Assembly (NCBI GenBank): GCA_963578825.1
Contig: CAUZDW010000005.1
Coordinates: 87,093 to 151,092, forward strand
DNA length: 64,000 bases
Direction of reading: 5' to 3'
Source of the DNA: JAJDNS01 sp963578825
GTDB lineage: Bacteria; Acidobacteriota; Vicinamibacteria; Fen-336
The position numbers and the translations under genes were made by a program. This document shows, one piece after another, positions 8,226 through 16,756 of this stretch. How positions within the stretch are numbered: position 1 is the first letter of the stretch; each line of letters begins with the position of its first letter. Under the pieces are notes generated by a model. That model saw only the letters and a list, made by a program, of their open reading frames with translations. It was not told the origin of the DNA and made no database searches.

Positions 8226-8831
8226 CTACGCCTCGCAATGAGCCATCGCCGCCGCTGCGGCCATGCGCTCCGGGTCGGGGGCGAAGGTCGAGGTGAGGCG
8301 GTCGGCGAGGCCGCGGAGGCGATCTTCGGAGCCGTCCCCGGAGAGGCGGCGTGCGAAGGCGGCGAAATCGGCCTCCATCTGGTCGAGCTCGGGACCGGTC
8401 AGCAGCCGAAGGGCCATGGGGTAGAGGATGTGGTCCTCCTTGAGGATGTGTTGCCTCAGGAGGGGCACAAACTCATTCGCGTTCGTCAGCAGGGTGCTCC
8501 TCTCCCCGTCGTCGAGCTCGCCCTCACCCCGGCCGATCTGGCTCATTGCGGACACGCGGGCGCGGCCCTCCGTGTGCTCCTGAAGCATCACTGCCAGCGG
8601 TCCGCCTTCGACGGGGAAGCCCCGCTCGATCATTCGCTGGAAGAGGATGTCCTCCTCCTTCCCGTGGTGGCACGCATCGGCGAAACCGCGGAAGAAGGTC
8701 GCATACTTCGCCACGAGCGGTCGCTCGACCGCCATGCCGTCGTCGATCGCGAGGGCATAGCTCTCCAACGACCCCAGCACCTGCTCGATGAGCCGGTGTT
8801 CGTTCATCAACACGTCGATTGGTTTCGACAC
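8226..8831 (-). CDS. Hemerythrin HHE cation-binding domain protein
   Basis: This 201-residue all-helical protein carries the hemerythrin-like ligand pattern: NEHRLIEQVL near the N-terminus, CHHGKEEDILF around residue 55, LQEHTEGRARV in the middle and LRQHILKEDHILYPMA later. Such proteins bind a di-iron centre and serve in oxygen, NO or redox sensing, or in iron-sulfur repair. The last 50 residues are a family-variable helical extension. The GTG start has AGGGAGG upstream. It is apparently monocistronic and convergent with the acyltransferase-like gene. Confidence 0.82.
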   Translation of the reverse strand: MSKPIDVLMNEHRLIEQVLGSLESYALAIDDGMAVERPLVAKYATFFRGFADACHHGKEEDILFQRMIERGFPVEGGPLAVMLQEHTEGRARVSAMSQIGRGEGELDDGERSTLLTNANEFVPLLRQHILKEDHILYPMALRLLTGPELDQMEADFAAFARRLSGDGSEDRLRGLADRLTSTFAPDPERMAAAAAMAHCEA

Positions 8832-8949
8832 GCGTCTGCCTCCCTGTCTGTTCCCTCTATTCCCTCGCGGATCTGATCAGAGCGCCATGACGGCCGTCAG
8901 GTCGGAGCAGAATGCCCGCTGGGGGAGCGCCGTGGGCGTGGGATCCGGA

Positions 8950-9384
8950 TCAGCCTTCGTCGGGTCGGGGCGAGCGTCGATGGAGCTTGCGCTCCCCCCG
9001 CAGGCGCTTGTGCTGCAAGCGCCTCTCGACGGCAGCGGAGGAGGGTCGCGTGCGGCGCCGGGTCCGGGGGACGACCAGGGCCCGGGCCACCAGGCGGCGG
9101 ACCTTCTCCCGGGCATCCTCCAGGTTGCGAGTCTGGTCGCGGGTTCGCTGGCTGGTGACCAGGAGCCGGCCCCTGGAGTCCCGCCGCCCGGCGGCCAGTG
9201 CCTTGAGCCGTCCCTGGGCGGCGTCGTCGAGGCCAGGGATGCCGTCCAGGTCCACCCGCAGCTCGACCTTCGAGGCGACCTTGTTGACGTTCTGGCCTCC
9301 GGGCCCGGAGGCGCGGACGGCACGCCACGTGATCGCTCCTGAAGGGATCCGAACGCCTCTGCTGATCCGGATCGGCTCGGCCAT
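8950..9384 (-). CDS. arfB: Alternative ribosome-rescue factor B (peptidyl-tRNA hydrolase)
   Basis: This 144-residue protein has the RF1/RF2-type catalytic loop RASGPGGQNVNKV, with the GGQ motif at residues 29-31. The C-terminal tail (about 105-144) is strongly basic (RRLQHKRLRGERKLHRR). That combination defines ArfB/YaeJ, which inserts its tail in the empty mRNA channel of stalled ribosomes and hydrolyses peptidyl-tRNA. Codon-recognition domains of true release factors are absent and the length is normal for ArfB. TACGGT ends 6 nt before the ATG, suggesting a leaderless transcript. It is followed on the same strand by the hemerythrin gene after about 120 bp. Confidence 0.87.
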   Translation of the reverse strand: MAEPIRISRGVRIPSGAITWRAVRASGPGGQNVNKVASKVELRVDLDGIPGLDDAAQGRLKALAAGRRDSRGRLLVTSQRTRDQTRNLEDAREKVRRLVARALVVPRTRRRTRPSSAAVERRLQHKRLRGERKLHRRSPRPDEG

Positions 9385-9390
9385 TTCGCG

Positions 9391-9396
9391 ACCGTA
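9391..9396 (-). promoter_or_regulatory. -10-like TACGGT of arfB, leaderless arrangement
   Basis: On the minus strand TACGGT ends 6 nt before the arfB ATG, and there is no ribosome binding site. It fits the TANNNT pattern seen at several starts in this window. Confidence 0.35.
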
Positions 9397-9626
9397 GACT
9401 CCACGGTCGACCCCGTCAAGCCTCGATCGTGAGCCTCGCCGGTCCGTCGTGAGCCTCTGCTCGGCGAAGGGAAAAACGGCGGGGCAGTATGGTAGGCTTC
9501 GACGTCTCTAGTAGCCGTTGAGTCTGGCGTTCGTCGGCAGAGGCCGTCCAATGAGGGGCGGTGTCGGGATCGTGAGCGCGCAGGCGGCGTAGCGCACTAG
9601 GAAGGGCCGAAGGAGGCCTGACGTTC

Positions 9627-9827
9627 ATGATTGAAGGCACCGTCAAGTGGTTCAACGAGTCCAAGGGTTTCGGGTTTCTCTCCCAGGAGGGTGGACCAGA
9701 CGTTTTCGTCCATCACACTGAGATCCGGACCGATGGATATCGGACCCTCAACGAGGGTCAGAAGGTCCGTTTCGAGGTGGTGGACAGCCCCAAGGGGCCC
9801 CGCGCCGCGAACGTGACGCCCGCGTAA
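9627..9827 (+). CDS. Cold-shock family single-stranded nucleic acid binding protein
   Basis: This 66-residue protein is a single CSD beta-barrel. RNP1 is seen in KGFGFLSQEG and RNP2 in VFVHHTEI, with the usual opening GTVKWFNESKGFGF. It would melt RNA secondary structure or act as a transcription antiterminator. An AAGGAGG sequence lies about 10 nt before the ATG. The 240-bp region before it could hold a long 5' leader as in other cspA genes, though I see no certain promoter. A strong terminator follows, so it is probably a single-gene unit. Confidence 0.92.
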   Translation: MIEGTVKWFNESKGFGFLSQEGGPDVFVHHTEIRTDGYRTLNEGQKVRFEVVDSPKGPRAANVTPA

Positions 9828-9851
9828 GCAACCACGAAACGACTCTACTAG

Positions 9852-9884
9852 AGGCCCGGGGCCATGCCCCGGGCCTTCCCTTTT
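9852..9884 (+). terminator. Rho-independent terminator of the cold-shock gene
   Basis: AGGCCCGGGGC and GCCCCGGGCCT pair as an 11-bp stem around a CAT loop, followed by TCCCTTTT. It lies 25 bp after the cold-shock stop codon, before the convergent acid phosphatase gene. Confidence 0.88.
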
Positions 9885-9890
9885 CGGGCC

Positions 9891-10637
9891 CTACTCCCAG
9901 CCTCCGTACATCAGATTCGGCACGACAAAGAACCGGTCGCCGAAGTCGCCGAACGCCTCCTCCCGGCTTCGGAGCGCCACGCCCAGGGCCGGGAAATCGC
10001 GGATGTTGTCCCCCACGAAGGCGATGACGTCGAGGGGCGGGAGGCCCGCGGAGGTGGTCCCTCGAGCGACCGCCTCGAATCGCGACGCCTTGTCGCTCGG
10101 TCCATCGTCCGGCCGGCACAGCATCACGTCGCAGGCGAGGTCGTGGGCGGCAAACACGGCCTTGGTGTCCGGGCACTCGGCTTCGCGACGGTTGGTCACG
10201 ATGGCGACCCGACCGCCGAGGGCTCTCACCCGCCCCAGGAAGTTCCGGGCTCCGGGAAGTGGGACCACCTCGCGCCGTTCGGTCCATGTCCGCCAGCTTT
10301 CGGGGGTGAAGGCAAGCCCCCGCCTTTCGCGCTCGACCTGATAGAGGGAGTTGTCGATCAGGGTCTCGTCCGCGTCCGACACCACCGCCCATGTGCCCGG
10401 CGTACGGCCCACCGCCGCCTGCTCCACCCGAGCCGTCGCGGCTCGGAACGCCTGGAGAAAGAGGGCGCGGTGCTGCGCCGAGTCCCGCACCCAGCGGACG
10501 GCCTTCGAGCTGCGGAAGGGCTCCTCCACCGACGAGGCCCGGGGAGTGTCGGTGACCGATGGCGGAACGGTCGGCGCCGTGGCGCGGCACGCCGTCGTGA
10601 GGGAGAGGAGGAGGAGCAGCAAGAAGCGCGGCATCAT
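9891..10637 (-). CDS. HAD-superfamily acid phosphatase lipoprotein (class C / e(P4)-like)
   Basis: This 248-residue protein opens with a lipoprotein signal peptide (FLLLLLLSLTTAC, lipobox Cys at 17), so it should be anchored to a membrane facing the periplasm. The HAD nucleophile motif is VVSDADETLIDNS, the DxDxT core with an extra acidic residue. Motif II is VAIVTNR, the Lys of motif III lies in SDKASRF, and motif IV is GDNIRDF. The family removes phosphate from nucleotides and other small monoesters. The ATG has AGGAGG just upstream. The DedA-like gene lies 46 bp upstream on the same strand, so cotranscription is possible. Confidence 0.82.
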   Translation of the reverse strand: MMPRFLLLLLLSLTTACRATAPTVPPSVTDTPRASSVEEPFRSSKAVRWVRDSAQHRALFLQAFRAATARVEQAAVGRTPGTWAVVSDADETLIDNSLYQVERERRGLAFTPESWRTWTERREVVPLPGARNFLGRVRALGGRVAIVTNRREAECPDTKAVFAAHDLACDVMLCRPDDGPSDKASRFEAVARGTTSAGLPPLDVIAFVGDNIRDFPALGVALRSREEAFGDFGDRFFVVPNLMYGGWE

Positions 10638-10682
10638 CTCAGGCCTCCTGACAGGGGCGATGGGCGTCCTCGCCGGGGTCTC

Positions 10683-11306
10683 CTAGAGAAGCTTCAGAAC
10701 CAGGAACCCCCCAACGAGCAGCGCCAGGAAGACGAGAGCCGCGAGGTCGAAGTGCTTCTCGAGGGTCCGGCGCACCGGCGCACCGAAGACGCGGAGTATG
10801 GTCGCCACGAGGGAAAAACGGGCTCCCCTCCCGAGCGCCGAGACCAGCACGAACGGCACGAAGGGCATGTGGGTGGCACCGGCCGCGATCGTGGCCACCT
10901 TGTAGGGGATGGGCGTGAACGCAGCACCGGCCAGGAACCACACACCCCAGGTCCCGTTGTACAGCTCCACCACCCGTTCCCAGTGATGCTGCGCGTGGTA
11001 GAAGTTCACGATGGGCTGACCCGCCGTCGCCATGAAGCCGTATCCGATCGCATATCCGAGGAGCGCCCCCGTCACGGAGCCGAGGGTCGCGAGGCCGGCA
11101 GCGCGGAGCCACCTGGCGGGCGCCGCGGCGACGATGGCGATGAGCAGGACGTCGGGAGGGATGGGAAAGAACGAGGACTCGGCAAAGGCGATCAGGAACA
11201 GCGCGATCAGGCCCTGGGGCGTTTCCGCCCAGTGCATCGTCCAGTCGTACAGACGGCGCAGGGCGCGCCGCGGCCAGTTGATCGCCGAGATGAGAGTGTT
11301 CGACAC
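10683..11306 (-). CDS. DedA/VTT-family (YqaA-like) membrane protein
   Basis: This 207-residue inner-membrane protein has about five hydrophobic segments. ESSFFPIPPDVLLIAIV matches the E-x-x-x-P-x-P-x-E/D re-entrant loop of the DedA/VTT family, and a second conserved loop is GAAFTPIPYKVATIAAG. Some relatives flip undecaprenyl phosphate or phospholipids; this subgroup (YqaA-like) has no settled function. The GTG start lies 9 nt after TAGGAT and no ribosome binding site is visible. The next gene downstream encodes the acid phosphatase. Confidence 0.8.
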   Translation of the reverse strand: MSNTLISAINWPRRALRRLYDWTMHWAETPQGLIALFLIAFAESSFFPIPPDVLLIAIVAAAPARWLRAAGLATLGSVTGALLGYAIGYGFMATAGQPIVNFYHAQHHWERVVELYNGTWGVWFLAGAAFTPIPYKVATIAAGATHMPFVPFVLVSALGRGARFSLVATILRVFGAPVRRTLEKHFDLAALVFLALLVGGFLVLKLL

Positions 11307-11353
11307 GAGCCATCGATCCTAGCACGGCGCTCATGAACCCCTCCGGCTCCTAG

Positions 11354-13105
11354 CTAGGGGCTGTGCAGGTCGGAGTCGACCTCCGACCGCCGCCCCTGGC
11401 GTCGGGCCGGCCAGGCTGCGAGGGAGCGCTGGCGCCGTGCCGCCTGTTCAAGCGCGAGCCGCCGATCGGCGAGGCCTTGCAGCAGCGCGCTCGTCACTTC
11501 CCGCGCCGCACGGTTCACGGCGCGGGAGTTCGGTCGGTAGGTGATGCGGACGCAGAAGGCCACACTCGACTCGGGCGTTGGCGCGATGCCGATGTAGTTC
11601 ACGTGGTACCCCTTGCGGTACTCGGCCGCCGTGCCGGTCTTCATCGCGACGGGGAATCCGCGGGGAGCGATCCCGGTCCCGGTGCCGTAGAGCGCAACGG
11701 CCCGCATGGCCCGAAGAAGGGGCGGCACGGTGCGCGGGCCGATGACTCTTCGGGCCTGCGCCAGCTCGGCCACGCGCTCGGCCAGACCGACGGGCCCGCT
11801 CATGCCTGCCACCAGGCGGGGCTCGGGCATCGAGCCTCCGTTGGCCACGACTGTCGCGAGGAGGGCTGCGTGGAGCGGCGTGATGTCCGACTGGGTGAGC
11901 CCGATCGAGAGGTCGGCAAGCTGCCGGTCGTGTTTCGGCGGCGAGTGGATGCGCCCCGCCGCTCCCAGGAGTGCCGGAGGCTCCTCGTCGAAACCCCAGC
12001 GTCGCAACTCCGCGGCGAGACGCTCCTTGCCGATCCGAACCCCCAACCGCGCGAAGGCGATGTTGCAACTGATGGCCAGGGCGTGGTCGAGCCCGTCGAG
12101 CGCGCCCGCCTTCCACGAGCACCAGAGAGGCTTGCCGCCGAAGCGCTCGACCCCCTTGCACGTCGTGTGTCCGATGGCGGCGTCGGGATCGATTCCCGAT
12201 CGGTAGGCAGCGGCGGCGGTCACGACCTTGGAGATCGAGGCCGGCTCGCGTCGCTGGGTGAACGCCGCTGCCCCTTCCCGTGCCCGCGTCCGAGGGTCGC
12301 TCACCGCTGCGAGCACGGCCCCCGTTCGCGGCTCGAGGAGGACGATCGTGCCACGCCAGCGGCCGAGGGCGTCCAGGGCGAGCCGGGCGAGATCGAGATC
12401 GAGGGTGAGCCGCAAACCTCCCGATTGCGCCGCCGCCCGGACGTCCTCGGGAGACAGCCAGAAGGGCGTCGCCAACTCCGACCGTGCGGGGAGTCGTCGC
12501 CGTGGTGGTGGAGCCCGGCGAAAGGGAGGCAGAAGCAGGGGATCGAGATCCTCGGCAAGTGCCAGACGCCCCTCGGAGTCCAGGGCGCCCACGAGCGTGC
12601 CGCGCCGGTCCCGAACGATGGCCGAGGCTCCGAATGCCCGAAGCACCAGTGACTGCTCGAGATGGCGGCCGAGGGGACGGCTGGCGAGCGGGACCGGACT
12701 CGCCGCGGCCAGGCGCCCGGCCTCCTCCACGTCCCCGTTCTCCAGCGCCAGTGCCGCCGCATAGAGCGCGCCGAGCGGGTGGCCGGCGCGGAGCAGAAGC
12801 GCTGCCGCCTCCCGGGCTCCCTCGAGATTCTCGCGCTCGAGAGCGGTGTCGATCAGGGCGGTGGGAGCCAGGGCGTCGAGGTCGGAGAGGGCGGGTTGCG
12901 CGTCGGTGCGCCGTCCCTGAAGCGACAGGGCCAGGGCCAGCCCGGCCTCGGCCCGTCGCGTCGCCCAGGGCCAGCGCATCTGGCGCCGGAACTCCATCTC
13001 GGCGCCGGCGGCGTCGCCTGCGAGCAGCCGCTCTCGCCCCCGCTCCCCCGCGGTCGTGGCCGAGACGGCGAGTCCTCCGACGAGAAGGGTGAGCGCTCCC
13101 GCCAC
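11354..13105 (-). CDS. Penicillin-binding protein transpeptidase
   Basis: From the GTG at 13105 the protein has 583 residues. An N-terminal hydrophobic helix anchors it, and residues 25-180 form helical, TPR-like repeats unusual for a PBP. The C-terminal transpeptidase has all three active-site motifs: SISK at 290-293, SCN at 346-348 and KTG at 489-491. It should cross-link peptidoglycan in the periplasm; no glycosyltransferase domain is present. The true start may be a CTG at 13144 overlapping the aminotransferase stop as CTGA, since the hydrophobic helix begins upstream of GTG 13105. It appears to be last in an operon with the aminotransferase and kinase genes. Confidence 0.82.
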   Translation of the reverse strand: MAGALTLLVGGLAVSATTAGERGRERLLAGDAAGAEMEFRRQMRWPWATRRAEAGLALALSLQGRRTDAQPALSDLDALAPTALIDTALERENLEGAREAAALLLRAGHPLGALYAAALALENGDVEEAGRLAAASPVPLASRPLGRHLEQSLVLRAFGASAIVRDRRGTLVGALDSEGRLALAEDLDPLLLPPFRRAPPPRRRLPARSELATPFWLSPEDVRAAAQSGGLRLTLDLDLARLALDALGRWRGTIVLLEPRTGAVLAAVSDPRTRAREGAAAFTQRREPASISKVVTAAAAYRSGIDPDAAIGHTTCKGVERFGGKPLWCSWKAGALDGLDHALAISCNIAFARLGVRIGKERLAAELRRWGFDEEPPALLGAAGRIHSPPKHDRQLADLSIGLTQSDITPLHAALLATVVANGGSMPEPRLVAGMSGPVGLAERVAELAQARRVIGPRTVPPLLRAMRAVALYGTGTGIAPRGFPVAMKTGTAAEYRKGYHVNYIGIAPTPESSVAFCVRITYRPNSRAVNRAAREVTSALLQGLADRRLALEQAARRQRSLAAWPARRQGRRSEVDSDLHSP

Positions 13106-13140
13106 CAGGAGGGCTCCGGCGAGGGCTCGGTCGGCGTGCT

Positions 13141-14403
13141 TCAGCGCGCGCCCGCCGCGGCCGAGTCGGGTGTCTTGAGCGGCCCCAGTCCACGGGCCGC
13201 GCGGTAGGCGGGAAGTGCCGCGGCGAGTATCCGGACCGAGGTCTCGAGGTCGGTCTCATTGAGGACGTAGGCGATCCGAACCTCGTCGGCGCCCAGGCCG
13301 GGCGTGACGTAGAAGCCCGCCGCGGGGGCCACCATGACGGTGACGCCCTCGAAGCTGAAATCGCTCAGCAGCCACGACGCGAAGTCCTCGCTGTCCTCGA
13401 CCGGGAGCCGAGCCACGAAGTAGAAGGCCCCCTCGGGCTTGCGGAGGAAGACGCCGGGCACGCGGGAGAGGCCCTCGTAGAGCACATCCCTTCGGCCCTG
13501 GTACTCCTTCACCAGATTCTCGGTGTACTCGAGGCCGAGCTCGGCGGCTCCCAGCGCGACGATCTGGGCGAGTCCCGGCGGCGACAGGCGCCCCTGTGCC
13601 ATGCGCAGGCACGCGTCGCGCACCTGGCGATTGCGCGTGACCAGGCAGCCGAGGCGAATCCCGCAGGCACTGTAGCGCTTCGAGAGGCTGTCGACCATGA
13701 CCACGAAGTCCTCGGCGCCTGCGATCTCTAGGGCGCTGGTGGCCCGAGCCCCGTCGTAGGCCAGCTCGCGATAGACCTCGTCGGACATGAGGAATAGCCC
13801 GTTGTCGCTACAGAACCCGGCGATGGCCTCGACCTCTTCGCGCCGATACACCGTCCCGGTGGGGTTGTTCGGATTGCAGAGGAGAACGAGCCGCGTGCGC
13901 GGGGTGAGGGCACTCTCCCACTGCTCGCGGGGTGGCAGGTGGAAGCCGTCTTCGCCGTGGGAGCGCAGGGGCACCAGCCGCACACCGGCCATCGTCGCGA
14001 AGGCCATGTAGTGGGTGTAGAAAGGCTCGACGACCAGCACCTCGTCGCCCACGCCCGCGCAGGCCAGGAGCGTGAAGAGAATGGCCTCGCTCCCGCCGGT
14101 GGTGACGACGATGTCGTCGGCGTCGAGCTCGATTCCGTGGCCCCGGTAGTACTCCCGTAGCGATGCCACGCACTCGGGGGTCCCGCCGGACGGCGTGTAG
14201 GCCAGAACCGCGGGCGCTGTCTCCAGTCGTCTCCTCATCACCTCGGGAGTCTCGAGGTCCGGCTGGCCGATGTTGAGATGGAGAACCCGCACGCCCCGCT
14301 TCTTCGCGGCGTCGGCCAGGGGTGCGAGCTTTCGGATCGGTGAGGCCGGCATCTGCCGGCCGCGCTCGGAGACGGTGAGGGGCATCTCGTTTCTGTGCTT
14401 CAC
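13141..14403 (-). CDS. Class I/II pyridoxal-phosphate aminotransferase (aspartate aminotransferase-like)
   Basis: This 420-residue fold-type I enzyme moves amino groups between an amino acid and a 2-oxo acid. The cofactor lysine is K242 in SLSKRYSACGIR. NPNNPTG (177-183) and SDEVYREL (207-214) supply the pyridine-binding Asn, Asp and Tyr. The N-terminal LNIGQPDLETP and YTPSGGTPE are typical of bacterial AspC/PatA-type enzymes; substrate preference cannot be read from these. The start GTG overlaps the kinase stop in GTGA. The PBP gene follows, so an amino-acid enzyme sits between signalling and wall genes. Confidence 0.85.
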   Translation of the reverse strand: MKHRNEMPLTVSERGRQMPASPIRKLAPLADAAKKRGVRVLHLNIGQPDLETPEVMRRRLETAPAVLAYTPSGGTPECVASLREYYRGHGIELDADDIVVTTGGSEAILFTLLACAGVGDEVLVVEPFYTHYMAFATMAGVRLVPLRSHGEDGFHLPPREQWESALTPRTRLVLLCNPNNPTGTVYRREEVEAIAGFCSDNGLFLMSDEVYRELAYDGARATSALEIAGAEDFVVMVDSLSKRYSACGIRLGCLVTRNRQVRDACLRMAQGRLSPPGLAQIVALGAAELGLEYTENLVKEYQGRRDVLYEGLSRVPGVFLRKPEGAFYFVARLPVEDSEDFASWLLSDFSFEGVTVMVAPAAGFYVTPGLGADEVRIAYVLNETDLETSVRILAAALPAYRAARGLGPLKTPDSAAAGAR

Positions 14404-16562
14404 TCCGACATCAACCGAATTCGCACCAGCTCGTCTCCGTCCACTGCGGCGACGGCCTCGAGGCTCCAGGTGTCGACCGGCGACCAGACGCCGGCGTACT
14501 CGGCCACCAGGGCCCGAACGCGCGGTTCCACCTTCTTCTGGAGGAGCCGAGCCGGGGTCTCCGTCCGGCGACCGTCCTCGATCGTGACCAGCTCGCGCCC
14601 GCGAATGCGGACCGCCTTGCGACCCTCGTTGACGACGTACAGACGCACGACGAACGGCTCCTCGGGCCGCACTTCCGACGGTAGCACCTCGAACTCCAGC
14701 TTGCCCACGAAGCGGGGCGGGCGTTGCATCTTGACGTCGGCGGACTCGAACCCCACCAGCCCTCCTGCCGACGGCGTGGTGATCGTGGTCTTTCCCGCAA
14801 GGAAACGCCGGGCGGGCACGGCCGGCGTCGGCGCCACGGTGGGCTCCGGCTCGGGAATCGCAACTGGGGGTGGGGGCTCCACCGGCGAGGAGGAGACGGC
14901 GTCAGGCGGGGCTGGCGCATCGGCGGCTCTCGCGGTGAGCTCGGGCGGTGTCGGAGTCGGGCTGGGTCGCACCGCGGCCACTCGCCGGACCTCGACCGCT
15001 CGCCGGGCCCGATCGAAGCCGTCGCGGGCTTCGAGAAACTGGCGGGTGGCGTCGGCATACTCCTCGCTTGCCCCCAGCGCGGCGGCCTTTTCGGCCGTGG
15101 CGTTGGCGGCCGCGAACGCACGGCTCCTCCCGGCGCCTCCGTCGGATGCCTGGTCCCTGGTCTGGCCCATCAAGGCGGCAGCGTCGCTGGCCTGCGTCCG
15201 GAAGACAGTGTTGAGCCGCGCGCTGAGCTCGATGGCCGCGGGATGCCGCGGGTCCAGCTCGAGGACCCGGGAGAGCTGGTCCGAAGCAGCCTCGTTGTTG
15301 CCCGCCTCGAGGTTGCCCCGGGCCGTGGTGATGGCCGCTTCCAGCTCCCCGAGGCGGACTCGGGCCGTCTCCAGGGTCCGGGTGGCCTCGGGGTGGTCGG
15401 GAGACAGGCGCAGCGCGCTCACGGCCTGTGTCTCTGCGGCGGTCCAGTTCTTGTCGTCCAGCTCGCGCCGCGCGAGCTGGACCTGGGTGGCCACCAGCGC
15501 CCGAGTCAGCTCGCCGACCTGGGCATTGTCTTCTTCGGGCCCGGGCGCCTGCAGCCGCGAGGTGACCCAGAGCGCGGTCAGGGTCAGGACGACGATGAGG
15601 GCGAGTCCCGCGCCGGCGGCCACCAGGGGAACCCGGGAGTGGTGCCGTCGCGCCCCCCGCCCGCTCGACGACGATCCCGGCCGGCGGACACGGAGCAGGC
15701 TCGCTGGCGTGCTTCCGCTGCTCGAAGGCGAGACCTCCTGCCCGGCAACGGCCGTCCTTCGAGCCGCCGCGAGCGCCGCCCGCATTTCGGACGCCCCGGC
15801 GAACCGCTTCCTTCGGTCCTTGGTGAGGGCCCGGTTGACGATGTCGATGATGGGCGCAGGCACACCGGGTGTCCAGCGGGTCACCGCCGGTGGTTCCTTG
15901 TGAACCACCTGAAAGAGGACCGAGGGCGTCGAGTCGGCCTCGAAGGGCTTGTGTCCCGTCAGCAACTCGTAGAGGACGGCTCCGGTCGAGAAGACGTCCG
16001 AGCGCCCGTCGACCTTGTCGCCCAGCGCCTGCTCGGGGGACATGTAGTTGGGCGTCCCGAGGACGATGCCCTCCTGCGTCATCTCGGAGGTGTTCAGTCG
16101 GGCCAGACCGAAGTCCATGATCTTGACCTGCCGGCCCGAGCCCAGGTGGATGTTCGCGGGCTTGATGTCGCGATGAACGACTTCCTGACTGTGCGCGTAC
16201 TCGAGGGCGTCCAGGACACAGTCCATGACGTCGAGCTTCTGGGTCAGCGGACCCAGGATGTCGTTGTCGATGGCGTCTCGGAGGTCCGGCCCCTGAAGGA
16301 GCTCCATGGCCATGAAGAGGATCTTGCCCTCTTCGCCGTAGTCGTGGATCGTGACGATATTCGGGTGGTTCAGAAGGGCGGCGGCCTGGGCCTCCCGGCG
16401 AAATCGCTCGAGGATCTCGTCGTCAGGGCTGGCGGGAACCGAGATGGTTTTCAGGGCCACGCGGCGCTTCAAGACCGGATCGAAGGCCTCGAAGACGACA
16501 CCCATGGTGCCCCGGCCGATCTCGCCGAGGATCCTGTATTTGCCGATCCGGTCGCGGTCCAT
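14400..16562 (-). CDS. Transmembrane Ser/Thr protein kinase with TPR-like extracellular region
   Basis: This 720-residue eukaryotic-type (Hanks) kinase has a Gly loop GEIGRGTMGVVFEA, ATP lysine K38 (VALKT), catalytic HRDIKPAN (D132), DFG at 150 and GTPNYMSPEQAL in the activation segment. After the kinase domain (about 9-270) a linker leads to one membrane helix near residue 315 (LVAAGAGLALIVVLTLTAL). The outer part has helical repeats (about 350-520), a Pro/Ala-rich stretch and a C-terminal beta domain. The ATG at 16562 is chosen because the domain starts at once and GGAG is just upstream; earlier in-frame codons read low-complexity sequence. It heads an operon with the aminotransferase and PBP genes and might phosphorylate FHA targets. 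Confidence 0.88.
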   Translation of the reverse strand: MDRDRIGKYRILGEIGRGTMGVVFEAFDPVLKRRVALKTISVPASPDDEILERFRREAQAAALLNHPNIVTIHDYGEEGKILFMAMELLQGPDLRDAIDNDILGPLTQKLDVMDCVLDALEYAHSQEVVHRDIKPANIHLGSGRQVKIMDFGLARLNTSEMTQEGIVLGTPNYMSPEQALGDKVDGRSDVFSTGAVLYELLTGHKPFEADSTPSVLFQVVHKEPPAVTRWTPGVPAPIIDIVNRALTKDRRKRFAGASEMRAALAAARRTAVAGQEVSPSSSGSTPASLLRVRRPGSSSSGRGARRHHSRVPLVAAGAGLALIVVLTLTALWVTSRLQAPGPEEDNAQVGELTRALVATQVQLARRELDDKNWTAAETQAVSALRLSPDHPEATRTLETARVRLGELEAAITTARGNLEAGNNEAASDQLSRVLELDPRHPAAIELSARLNTVFRTQASDAAALMGQTRDQASDGGAGRSRAFAAANATAEKAAALGASEEYADATRQFLEARDGFDRARRAVEVRRVAAVRPSPTPTPPELTARAADAPAPPDAVSSSPVEPPPPVAIPEPEPTVAPTPAVPARRFLAGKTTITTPSAGGLVGFESADVKMQRPPRFVGKLEFEVLPSEVRPEEPFVVRLYVVNEGRKAVRIRGRELVTIEDGRRTETPARLLQKKVEPRVRALVAEYAGVWSPVDTWSLEAVAAVDGDELVRIRLMSE

Positions 16563-16601
16563 GACGCTCCAACCCCCCCCGCGCGGTCGGGAGGGCCGGG
16601 C

Positions 16602-16634
16602 GCACGGGCTGGGCGCAAAGCACCCAGCCCGTGC
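16602..16634. repeat. Perfect inverted repeat between divergent genes
   Basis: GCACGGGCTGGG and CCCAGCCCGTGC form a 12-bp stem with a 9-nt loop, 40 bp upstream of the kinase ATG and 120 bp upstream of the GH2 gene. It could be an operator or a hairpin in the kinase mRNA leader. Confidence 0.5.
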
Positions 16635-16756
16635 ATGGTAGCACGGCGCCCCCGGGGGACGGACGAAGGACAAAGAGCGACGTAGAATGCCCGTTCACCC
16701 GATCGGGCCCTGTCTCGGCCAGCGCCGTGCAGGTGCCCGCATGAGGAGACCCCACC

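Noticed and set aside
14724..16685. 653-codon plus-strand open frame
   Set aside because: It is antisense to the Ser/Thr kinase and lacks any recognisable domain.
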